A stretch of DNA of 13,968 bases. Source: Synechococcaceae cyanobacterium. GTDB lineage: Bacteria; Cyanobacteriota; Cyanobacteriia; PCC-6307; Cyanobiaceae. The stretch spans positions 1 to 13,968 of the forward strand of contig CANHGA010000028.1 of assembly GCA_947460085.1 (NCBI GenBank), read 5' to 3'. The notes beneath the pieces were generated by a model. The model was not told where the DNA came from, searched no databases, and saw only the letters and a list, made by a program, of their open reading frames with translations. Both the position numbers and the translations under genes were made by a program. Shown one piece after another: positions 1-6,206 of the stretch; position 1 is the stretch's first letter; each line of letters begins with the position of its first letter.

Positions 1-193
1 CAAAGAATCGACACTGGCATCGCAGTGCTAGGCGGTAGAGCGCCAGAAAGTGAGCCGGCACGGACTCGCCCTGCTCCTGCCGGCGAGTCACAAGGGTGAG
101 ATGGGCAGCACCGGCCCAGGCCATCTCCACCGCCATCGCCCGGCCGGCCCCGCCGGCCCCCAACATCACGACCCGCTGACCAGTCAGCGGTCC
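1..193 (-). pseudogene. aroE: Shikimate dehydrogenase (AroE) fragment, NAD(P)-binding core
   Basis: Reading the minus strand from about base 193 to base 1 gives an open frame containing GPLTGQRVVMLGAGGAGRA, followed by EMAWAGAAHLTLVTRR. This is the glycine-rich nucleotide-binding loop and second strand of shikimate/quinate dehydrogenases, which reduce 3-dehydroshikimate in the chorismate pathway. The N-terminal catalytic domain, including the substrate-binding Ser and Lys residues and the usual NTD-x-x-GF stretch just before the loop, is absent: upstream of base 193 the strand is antisense to a reductase gene. After about base 59 the similarity I can see fades, although the frame stays open to base 1. 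I read it as a gene broken at about 187-193, either by rearrangement or by a chimeric assembly join. The C-terminal part may continue outside the window. Confidence 0.6.
173..190. repeat. Perfect palindrome at a gene-fragment junction
   Basis: CCGCTGAC and GTCAGCGG form perfect 8-base arms separated by CA. The palindrome lies where the minus-strand AroE-like coding sequence stops resembling AroE and the plus-strand reductase similarity begins. Such inverted repeats are common at strand-switch joins, both natural and produced by whole-genome amplification. Confidence 0.75.
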
Positions 194-787
194 ATTTGGT
201 TTGTGCATGGTTGCCGCAACGCCCAGTTCCATGCGTTTCGAGAAGAGATGGCAGCTCTTGCGGCAAGTCACCCGAACCTCAACCTGCAAATCGCCTACAG
301 CCGCCCCGATGAAGGTGATTCGGGCCGCTATCAAAGCAAGGGCTACGTGGATGGGGCCCTGTTGGAATCGCTAGTGGATCAGGACGCCGACTATTTCCTC
401 TGCGGCTCCCCACCCTTTATGAAGGGCTTGATTGGGGAACTCAAACAGGCGGGGATCGATGAAGCGGCCATCCATTTTGAGATGTTCAGCCGGTCCCCTG
501 CCCCCACCGGTGGGCCAACGCCAACAACCCTGGTGACCTTCACCACCTCGGGCCAAAGCGCTCCATGGACCAGTAGCGATCCCGATGCCACCCTGCTGTC
601 CTTTGCCGAGGACCAGGGCTTGGAGCCGGCCTTTGCCTGCCGCGCCGGGGTGTGTGGCACCTGCGCCTGCCGGGTGATCGAAGGGGAGGTGTCCTATATC
701 AGCGAACCCTCGGCCCCCGTAGCCACCGGCTCAGCGCTGATTTGTATCGCCAAGCCCAAGGGCGCCAACCTCAGCCTTGAGCTGTAG
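188..787 (+). pseudogene. Truncated Hmp/Hcr-type reductase: NAD-binding half plus C-terminal 2Fe-2S ferredoxin domain
   Basis: From about base 190 the product resembles the C-terminal half of flavohemoglobin-like NAD(P)H oxidoreductases. It starts at IWFVHGCRN-x-x-FHAF and continues through YFLCGSPPFMKGL to IHFEMFSRS. A plant-type 2Fe-2S ferredoxin domain follows, with ligands in CRAGVCGTCAC (C-x4-C-x2-C) and a fourth Cys in LICIAKP. Family members transfer electrons from NADH through FAD to the iron-sulfur cluster. The entire FAD domain (RxYS motif) and the first glycine-rich part of the NAD domain are missing. The frame is open from base 32, with an ATG at 50, but residues encoded before 188 are low-complexity antisense to the AroE fragment. 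It therefore looks like a 5'-deleted gene rather than a working reductase. It ends about 100 bases before a DUF4079 gene on the same strand. Confidence 0.7.
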
Positions 788-883
788 CGCACCGAACCTC
801 GACCAGCACCATCACAAAGCCGCTGTCCTGGTTGACCTCTAGGCGGCAACCACCAATGCTGCTGGGATTGCAGCTCACCAACC

Positions 884-1609
884 GTGGAACCCATTGACTG
901 GCTTTGGATTCTTCACCCCACCCTGGCGGTGGTACTGATCTATCCCCTGATCGGCGTTGTGGTTCGCCTGGGGATCCAAACCAAAGCGCGGCGGGTTGAT
1001 GGCGCAAAGCTGCCTCCCACCACCGGGCGCGACCACACCGACCTGGGCAAGTGGCTCTCCGCCGGAGTAGTGGGCATCTCCCTGGTGGCCCTCACCGTGG
1101 TGATTGCCACCGATGCAGGGCCGGCCCCATTCCAAGGGGGGACCCTCAGGGCCATCCAACTGCTCCTGGTACTAGTGGGCACGGTGATTTCCCTGATTGC
1201 CCTCTGGCGATCCACCAGCAAAGCCCTGCGCCTCGCCTTTGCCTTGATCACCTGGGCCGGCGTGATCAGCCTGGGCGCCCAACCGGAGGTGTTCCGCCTC
1301 AGCGACAACCCGTTCCAAGCAAGCTTCTGGCAATCCCACTACTGGGCGGGCGTCGCCGTGGTGGGGCTGATGCTGTTTTCCCTGGGCGCCAGGCCAGAGA
1401 TTCTGAGGGACCTGCGCTGGCGCCGGTTGCACGTGGGCGCCAATGTGCTGGCCGCGGTGTTGTTTGTGATCCAGGGCATGACCGGCACCCGCGACCTCCT
1501 GGAGATCCCCCTCCATTGGCAAAAGAGCACCCTGGCAACCTGCAACTGGACCACCCACGTGTGCCCCCAAACCGCTCCATCGGCGCATCCGGGCCGACCG
1601 GGATCGTGA
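884..1609 (+). CDS. DUF4079 family integral membrane protein
   Basis: This 241-residue protein resembles the cyanobacterial DUF4079 family, whose biochemical role I do not know. Seen in the sequence: an N-terminal hydrophobic segment with LHPTLAVVLIYPLIGVVVR, the typical KLPPTTGRDHTDLGKWLSAG stretch around residues 42-61, and about five further hydrophobic segments. A conserved-looking TGTRDLLEIPL-x-W follows, and a short tail holds two cysteines (CNWTTHVCP). The start is GTG at 884, the first in-frame start giving the expected N-terminus. The stop overlaps the GTG of the next gene as GTGA, which suggests translational coupling with the DMT transporter remnant. Unlike its neighbours it appears intact. 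Its place after an electron-transfer protein fragment could point to a membrane redox role, but that is only inference. Confidence 0.75.
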   Translation: MEPIDWLWILHPTLAVVLIYPLIGVVVRLGIQTKARRVDGAKLPPTTGRDHTDLGKWLSAGVVGISLVALTVVIATDAGPAPFQGGTLRAIQLLLVLVGTVISLIALWRSTSKALRLAFALITWAGVISLGAQPEVFRLSDNPFQASFWQSHYWAGVAVVGLMLFSLGARPEILRDLRWRRLHVGANVLAAVLFVIQGMTGTRDLLEIPLHWQKSTLATCNWTTHVCPQTAPSAHPGRPGS

Positions 1610-2005
1610 GAGCAGGTTTCTGGGTCCTTGCAGTATTTATCCTGCTGCGCGGCAGTGATAGTTCAGCGCTCAAGGCCCTCCAGCAGGCGGGCAACCTCAC
1701 CCACGCGGCGGGGGGGCCAGAGGCGATCAGTTTTTGCAATGTGTTCTTCTTCTCGAGCCTGATCTGCGGGCTGGCGATGGTGATGATCGATCGCAAAGGC
1801 CTGCAAAGCAACGTGCCCCGCTTGCAAACAAAAGATCGCTGGCTGCTGGCAGGCCAGGGATTTTCAGGCTTTTTTCTGGGGCCAGTTGGCTTCTTTTTAG
1901 CCCCTAATCGACTGAGCGTGGTTGAACAACCCTCTTGTTCAGCCTCACGGTGCCCATCACAGCATTGGCTGCCCATTGGTGGTTGAAGGAAACCCTGCGG
2001 CGCAC
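1606..2005 (+). pseudogene. DMT/EamA-family transporter, frameshifted and truncated
   Basis: A GTG at 1606 overlaps the DUF4079 stop and starts FWVLAVFILLRGSDS, followed by hydrophobic segments such as ISFCNVFFFSSLICGL and GFSGFFLGPVGFFLAPNRLSVVEQ. These are typical of the first half of a drug/metabolite (EamA) exporter. After VVEQ at about 1929 the frame is lost. The conserved continuation, LLFSLTVPITALAAHWWLKE, is found one frame over (ctc ttg ttc from 1932). One base is missing in caaccctc, where caaaccctc would restore VVEQTLLFSL. After WWLKE (about 2005) the rest of the roughly 300-residue protein is absent and DM13-like sequence follows. The gene cannot make a complete transporter. The one-base loss alone could be a sequencing error, but the missing C-terminal half could not. 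Confidence 0.7.
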
Positions 2006-2171
2006 CTTTCCCCTCACCCCGGGCTCTTACATCCAAGTGGCTCCCCTGAAGAGCTATAAGGGCGCCCAGAGCTAAACCCTGCCCGCCGGCCTGGATATCG
2101 AGGCTAGCGGCTCCGTGTTGATCTGGTGCAAGGTGGCCAACGCCACCATGGCCTGGGCACCGCTGAAGTAA
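2006..2171 (+). pseudogene. DM13-domain protein, C-terminal remnant with an in-frame stop
   Basis: In the same frame as the tail of the transporter remnant, bases 2006-2171 encode SYIQVAPLKSYKGAQS, a TAA stop at 2073-2075, then TLPAGLDIEASGSVLIWCK and NATMAWAPLK before the terminal TAA. This matches the end of DM13 domains (APLKS-x-KGAQ-Y-LP, then SVVIWC and APL). DM13 domains are found in secreted or membrane redox/adhesion proteins. The TAA falls where Tyr is usual, so one base change (TAC or TAT to TAA) explains it. The signal peptide and N-terminal half of the domain are missing. Evidence for the family is the motif match only. Confidence 0.6.
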
Positions 2172-2330
2172 TCGGCTCGCTCCGATCGGTGGTATGCCTG
2201 CTGACCTGGGCCGAGTGATGCCTACAGTCCAACCAAAGCAAGCTCAATATGGTGGCGCAGGCCAAGCGATCGAAATCAAACCCAATGAATTATCACCGTC
2301 TTCAATCTTTATCAAATCGATAACAGAAAA
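2172..2330. other. Non-coding stretch after the pseudogenes
   Basis: This 159-base gap between the DM13 remnant and the converging VUT transporter gene is more AT-rich than its surroundings. I see no open frame with coding character and no strong hairpin followed by a T run. It probably holds decayed DNA plus the 3' ends of both transcripts. Confidence 0.4.
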
Positions 2331-2801
2331 TCAACCAATTCGGTAGCGCAATACCTGAGAAAGCCCCACCCCTGACAATAGCTTTGCCCCGAGGCCGATA
2401 GCAAATAAGGGCCAGCTCCAAATCTTCGCCAGAAGCAGAAAACAGGCCGTATCCACCGGTGCACTAAAGGCAACAGATATGAGGACCCTATCGGCAAAGG
2501 GGCGCTTGAGAAGGCTATAAATTAGCCAATCGATCGTTTCACTAATCAGAAAGGCCAAAGCACTCGCCAAGGCAAAGCGCGGGCTGCCCAATAGATAGGA
2601 GAGCATGGCCGCCACCAGCATCAAAGCCAAGGTGCGATGACCCCAGCTGCGCTGGGCCAGGTCGCGCAAGACCAACACACCCCCCACTACCAACGACCAC
2701 AACCAGTCGAGCTGGGGAGAAAGGGAAAAACCCACATTCACCAGCACTACCGACCCCATATAGAGGCCCGCCGTGCGCCACTGGTTCCGATCGAAAGCCA
2801 T
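2331..2801 (-). CDS. VUT-family transporter (YhhQ-like queuosine-precursor/vitamin uptake)
   Basis: This 156-residue, about six-helix membrane protein resembles the VUT (YhhQ) family, ECF-like carriers of vitamins or queuosine precursors such as preQ0. Diagnostic stretches are VLRDLAQRSWG at residues 44-54 (family pattern V-RD-x-x-Q-x-x-G), the ISETIDWLIYSLLKR stretch at about 86-100 (family: SE-x-x-D-x-x-VY), and SAPVDTACFLLLA (family: D-x-x-x-F near the end). The family usually runs 160-230 residues, so this is a short form. The true substrate cannot be read from sequence. The gene is divergent from the YeeE gene with 65 bases between, which must hold both promoters. The ATG at 2801 has no clear ribosome-binding site. 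Confidence 0.7.
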   Translation of the reverse strand: MAFDRNQWRTAGLYMGSVVLVNVGFSLSPQLDWLWSLVVGGVLVLRDLAQRSWGHRTLALMLVAAMLSYLLGSPRFALASALAFLISETIDWLIYSLLKRPFADRVLISVAFSAPVDTACFLLLAKIWSWPLFAIGLGAKLLSGVGLSQVLRYRIG

Positions 2802-2866
2802 CGGGCCAGAGTAGGAGCCGTGGGAGGCCTGGCCCTAACGCAGCCCGCCCTCCCCTTGATCAAGCC

Positions 2867-3823
2867 ATGGGTCCCCCGTTGACAACAGCTCTCTCGTTGG
2901 CCGCCATCCTGGCGGTGGGCATGGCCTTGGCATTAACCAAGTTCTGCTTTGTGGTGACGGTGCTTGGAGCGCGCAGCGGCAACCTGTCGCCCGCCCGGTG
3001 TGTCGTGGGGCTCAGCTTCTTAATCGCCCTCAGCTTTGTTGCCCTCGCCCAATGGCAGGGTGGCGAAACCATGCCCATCTACGACCCGCGGCTGTCGGTG
3101 GTCCTTGGAGGCCTGGTGTTTGGCCTGGCAGCGCGGGCCAATGGGGGCTGCTTTGTCGGCACCATCAACGGCCTTTGCAAGGGTGAATCACGCCGCCTGT
3201 TCACAATCGCAGGCTGGATTCTTGGTTATGCCCTGTTGCGCGGATCGCCCATTGCGGGTCACCACCAAACGCCCCTCGAAGTGGGCCTGGTGGTTGGGGG
3301 GCTTGGGCTTCTGCTGCTGGCGCTCAACCGCAGGGCCACGCACCAGCAGCAACCCTTTGTGCCCAACCCATCCGAACCTGGTCTCCAGGGAACGGTTGCC
3401 TGGGCCTTGATGCTCACCACCGGCATCCGGGTAGGCCTGTTGCACCACAGCGGCTTACCTTGGGCCCCTTCCAGCCTGGCGAAAGCCCTAGGCGGCAGCC
3501 TCAGGGGCTCGCCGCTGACAGCCATTTCGGCCTATGCGCTGCTGATTCCTCTGGGAATGACGGCGGTGCACGGGCTTCGCCGCGACTTTTCCCCGGTGCC
3601 CGTCAAGGCCAAGGATTTCAAACTGCTCCCTTTGGGGATGCTGATGGCCATGGGCAGTGTCTGGGGCATGGGCGCCAACGACGCCTACCTGTTTCGCTAT
3701 CTGCCCCTGGGCTCCATGCATGCCGCCCTGGGGCTAACGGCCATGGCCGTCGGCATTCTCTTAGGCGACTGGTTGGGTGCCATCTCCCCCATCAGGCGTC
3801 CCAGAACACAGGCTGGCCGCTGA
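2867..3823 (+). CDS. YeeE/YedE family sulfur-compound permease
   Basis: This 318-residue polytopic membrane protein has the two-module plan of the YeeE/YedE (DUF395) family, some of whose members import thiosulfate. The first module shows LTKFCFV with Cys27 and ARANGGCFVGTINGLCKG with Cys95 and Cys104. These correspond to the Cys-containing loops that line the substrate path in characterised YeeE proteins. The second module contains GMGANDAYLFRYLPLGS at about residues 268-284, the family GxND motif, but without an obvious third cysteine. Thiosulfate is therefore possible but not proven; another sulfur species may be carried. No TusA-like or rhodanese partner is next to it. The next in-frame gene begins after only one TGA stop (3821-3823). 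Confidence 0.75.
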   Translation: MGPPLTTALSLAAILAVGMALALTKFCFVVTVLGARSGNLSPARCVVGLSFLIALSFVALAQWQGGETMPIYDPRLSVVLGGLVFGLAARANGGCFVGTINGLCKGESRRLFTIAGWILGYALLRGSPIAGHHQTPLEVGLVVGGLGLLLLALNRRATHQQQPFVPNPSEPGLQGTVAWALMLTTGIRVGLLHHSGLPWAPSSLAKALGGSLRGSPLTAISAYALLIPLGMTAVHGLRRDFSPVPVKAKDFKLLPLGMLMAMGSVWGMGANDAYLFRYLPLGSMHAALGLTAMAVGILLGDWLGAISPIRRPRTQAGR

Positions 3824-3895
3824 ATCCCAGCCCATACTCAAGACCTTCGTTTTGAGTCCGCGGGCCAGCAAACCGTCCAGGCCTACATCGAGGAG

Positions 3896-5299
3896 GTGCC
3901 TCGCTGGCAAGACGGCGCTGAGTTGGCCGGTCCGCCCCTCTCCAGCATGCAGTGGCTGGTGTGGTCGCTGGCGACGGCGGGCAAATTTTTTGAGGGGCTG
4001 ATCGTCTTCATGGGCGGCATTGCCCTGCCCCTGGTGAGCGAACAGTTCGCCATGGGCGCCACGGATCGGGGCTTTGTAACTGCCGCCACCCTGTTCGGGA
4101 TCATGGTCGGCGCCCTCGGCCTGGGCGGCCTGGCCGATCGTTTTGGCCGCAAGCCGGTCTTCATCGCCGAAATGGTGTTGCTGCTGATTGGTTTGGTGGC
4201 AGCAGCCTTTAGCCCCAATACCCCCTGGCTGGTGGGCTGCCTGTTTGTGATCGGCCTGGCCCTAGGTGCCGACTACCCCACGGCCCATCTGGTGATTTCC
4301 GAGAGCATTCCGGCAAGCATCCGGGGCCGCCTGGTGCTGGGAGCCTTCAGCTTCCAGGCCGTAGGGGCCGTGGTGGGAACAGCCCTGGCGGCGGTGCTGC
4401 TGGCCAGCCGCCCCGAGCTCGAAACCTGGCGGATCTTCTATTTAATGCCGGTGGTGCCGGTGGCTCTGGTGGTGTGGGGCCGCCTGTTTCTACCCGAAAG
4501 CAGCCATTGGTTGATCAGCCGCGGTGAGGTGGAAGAAGCCCAGACCCACCTCGAGCGTTTGCTCAATCGCCAAGACGTTGCCCTGGCGATGGCGCCCGCT
4601 GCTGATGGTTCAATCCGCGACCATTCCGAGCCCGCCGACTGGCGCGAACTGTTTCAAGGCCGGCTGCTGAAGGCCACCACCCTGGCTTCCCTGCCCTGGT
4701 TCCTCCAAGACCTCTCCACCTATGGCATCGGCATCTTCACGCCGGTGATCATCGCCGCCGCCTTTGGCATGGAGTCCGGCGACCACAACGTGGTGGGCGT
4801 CATCCATGACGATCTGCTGGCAGCTAGGGGCACGGCCTTGATCGATGTGGCCTTCCTGGTTGGGATCAGTGTGGCGATCGTCTTAGCGGATCGCTGGGGG
4901 CGGATCCCCCTGCAAATCCTCGGCTTTATCGGCTGTGCCCTAGGCCTGGTGCTGGCAGCCGCGGGCGCCGGCTCCGGTGAGACGGCCAACAACCTGCCCT
5001 TGATCGTGGCGGGATTTGTGCTCTTCCAATTCATGACCAACCTGGGTCCCAATTCCCAGACCTACCTGCTCGCCGGGGAGGTGTTCCCCACCAGGCTGCG
5101 GGGTCTAGGCGCCGGAGTCGCCGCCGCCGCCGGCAAGGTGGGCGCCGTGCTCACAGCCTTTCTGTTTCCGGTCTTACTCACCCATTGGGGAACCCAGAGG
5201 TTGCTGCCACTCCTGGCGATCACCTCCCTGGTGGGGGCTGCCATCACCTGGATTTACCGGATCGAAACCAAGGGCCTCGATCTAGAAAGGCTGCATTGA
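3896..5299 (+). CDS. MFS transporter (PHS or sugar-porter-like), uncertain start
   Basis: This is a major facilitator of about 467 residues with 12 predicted helices. Seen in the sequence: MFS motif A as GGLADRFGRKP at residues 77-87, E-x-x-P-x-x-x-RG after helix 4 (SESIPASIRGRL), PESSHWL after helix 6, a central loop of about 50 residues, and a repeat of motif A-like DRWGRIP in the second half. It resembles phosphate/metabolite proton symporters, but the substrate is unknown. The first usable start is GTG at 3896, yet AGGAGG overlaps it, so it has no properly spaced ribosome-binding site. The reading frame is open back to the YeeE stop, and the upstream codons give QTVQAYIEEVPRWQDG, which looks like native N-terminal sequence. 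The real start may be a non-standard codon or may have been lost. Confidence 0.75.
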   Translation: MPRWQDGAELAGPPLSSMQWLVWSLATAGKFFEGLIVFMGGIALPLVSEQFAMGATDRGFVTAATLFGIMVGALGLGGLADRFGRKPVFIAEMVLLLIGLVAAAFSPNTPWLVGCLFVIGLALGADYPTAHLVISESIPASIRGRLVLGAFSFQAVGAVVGTALAAVLLASRPELETWRIFYLMPVVPVALVVWGRLFLPESSHWLISRGEVEEAQTHLERLLNRQDVALAMAPAADGSIRDHSEPADWRELFQGRLLKATTLASLPWFLQDLSTYGIGIFTPVIIAAAFGMESGDHNVVGVIHDDLLAARGTALIDVAFLVGISVAIVLADRWGRIPLQILGFIGCALGLVLAAAGAGSGETANNLPLIVAGFVLFQFMTNLGPNSQTYLLAGEVFPTRLRGLGAGVAAAAGKVGAVLTAFLFPVLLTHWGTQRLLPLLAITSLVGAAITWIYRIETKGLDLERLH

Positions 5300-5312
5300 T
5301 CGGATCGCCCGT

Positions 5313-6179
5313 ATGTCCTTGCTGAGCAAGCTCAAACACCACGGCCGCACCATTCAGCAAGACAGCCAACACACCCCCTGGTACCAGCTTTGGCGCCAGC
5401 CGCTGGCGGCCCTGATCCGCATGCCCTGGCCCCTGTTTTTCCTCGCCATGGGGCTGATTTATCTCACAATCGTCCTGGTCTTCACGGTCGTCTTGAGTTT
5501 CGACCAGAGGCACCTGATCGGTAAGGCCACCATGGCCCTACCCAGGCCATTCCTGTTTGCGGTGGATGCGTTCTTTGCCAATGGCTTCGACGCCATCGTT
5601 CCCGACTCGCTCTTCACCTACCTGGTGGGAGTGGTGGACATGGTGGCGGGTTTGATCACCATTTCCAGCCTCACGGCTGTGATTTTCACCCGCCTCAGCA
5701 GCAACGAAATGCCCCTGCGGTTTAGCCGCCACATCTGTATCAGCAGATTTGAAGAGGGTCACCTGTTCTGCCGCTTCGTGACCAGCGATCCCAGCCAATG
5801 GTTGAACGTGAGCTACAGCCTCACCCTGATCCTCGATGAAGAAGTAGAGCCAGGTGTTTGGCAACGCCGCACCCGCTCCCTAGCGCTGCTGAATGGGAGC
5901 ACACCCCAGCTCAGCCAAACGGCCACCCTCACCCACCCCCTGGACGCAAACAGCCCGATTCAGCAATTGGGCCTAGAAGAGCTCCAACGCCGCAATGCGG
6001 TGCTGATGCCCCTGGTGGAGGGGGTGGATGAGATCACCGGTGCTGGCCTACTCCAAACCCACCTCTACCGAATAACAGACGTGCTGAGTGGGCGCCGGTT
6101 TGGGGATCTAGTTAGCCAAGATCCCTTGGGCCGCAAGCGGGTGAACATTGGCCGGCTCAACCAGGTGGTAGCCGATTGA
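5313..6179 (+). CDS. Kir (inward-rectifier) channel homologue with degenerate selectivity filter
   Basis: This 288-residue protein has the Kir/KirBac layout. There is an N-terminal segment with TPWYQLWR, a first helix at about residues 38-63, a pore-loop region at about 78-98 and a second helix at about 100-128. A C-terminal cytoplasmic beta domain follows, starting PLRFSRHICISRF and containing FCRFVTSDPSQWLNVSYSL and THPLDANSPI. In true potassium channels the pore carries T-x-G-Y/F-G. Here the corresponding region is DAFFANGFDAIVPDS, so the Thr is missing and the second Gly is Asp (N90-G91-F92-D93). It may conduct other ions, act only as a sensor, or be a divergent cyanobacterial subfamily. 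The ATG at 5313 lies 13 bases after the MFS stop, so the two are probably co-transcribed. Confidence 0.7.
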   Translation: MSLLSKLKHHGRTIQQDSQHTPWYQLWRQPLAALIRMPWPLFFLAMGLIYLTIVLVFTVVLSFDQRHLIGKATMALPRPFLFAVDAFFANGFDAIVPDSLFTYLVGVVDMVAGLITISSLTAVIFTRLSSNEMPLRFSRHICISRFEEGHLFCRFVTSDPSQWLNVSYSLTLILDEEVEPGVWQRRTRSLALLNGSTPQLSQTATLTHPLDANSPIQQLGLEELQRRNAVLMPLVEGVDEITGAGLLQTHLYRITDVLSGRRFGDLVSQDPLGRKRVNIGRLNQVVAD

Positions 6180-6206
6180 AGGTGGCTCACCAAACCTTGA
6201 TCCGTC

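Noticed and set aside
1..60. Possible transposase remnant at the left edge
   Set aside because: Short peptides in several frames were considered, but none carries a recognisable transposase motif and there are no terminal inverted repeats.
771..1007. Minus-strand peptide with CNPSSIGGCRLEVNQDSGF in the gap before DUF4079
   Set aside because: It looks somewhat protein-like, but I cannot link it to a family, most of the frame is antisense to DUF4079, and no start is convincing.
1299..2036. Minus-strand open frame of 245 codons
   Set aside because: Antisense to the DUF4079 gene and DMT remnant; low-complexity Arg/Pro/Ser product with no recognisable motif.
3821..3823. Selenocysteine or programmed readthrough at the YeeE TGA
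   Set aside because: The YeeE protein is complete at this point, no SECIS-like hairpin follows, and in-frame adjacency occurs by chance one time in three.
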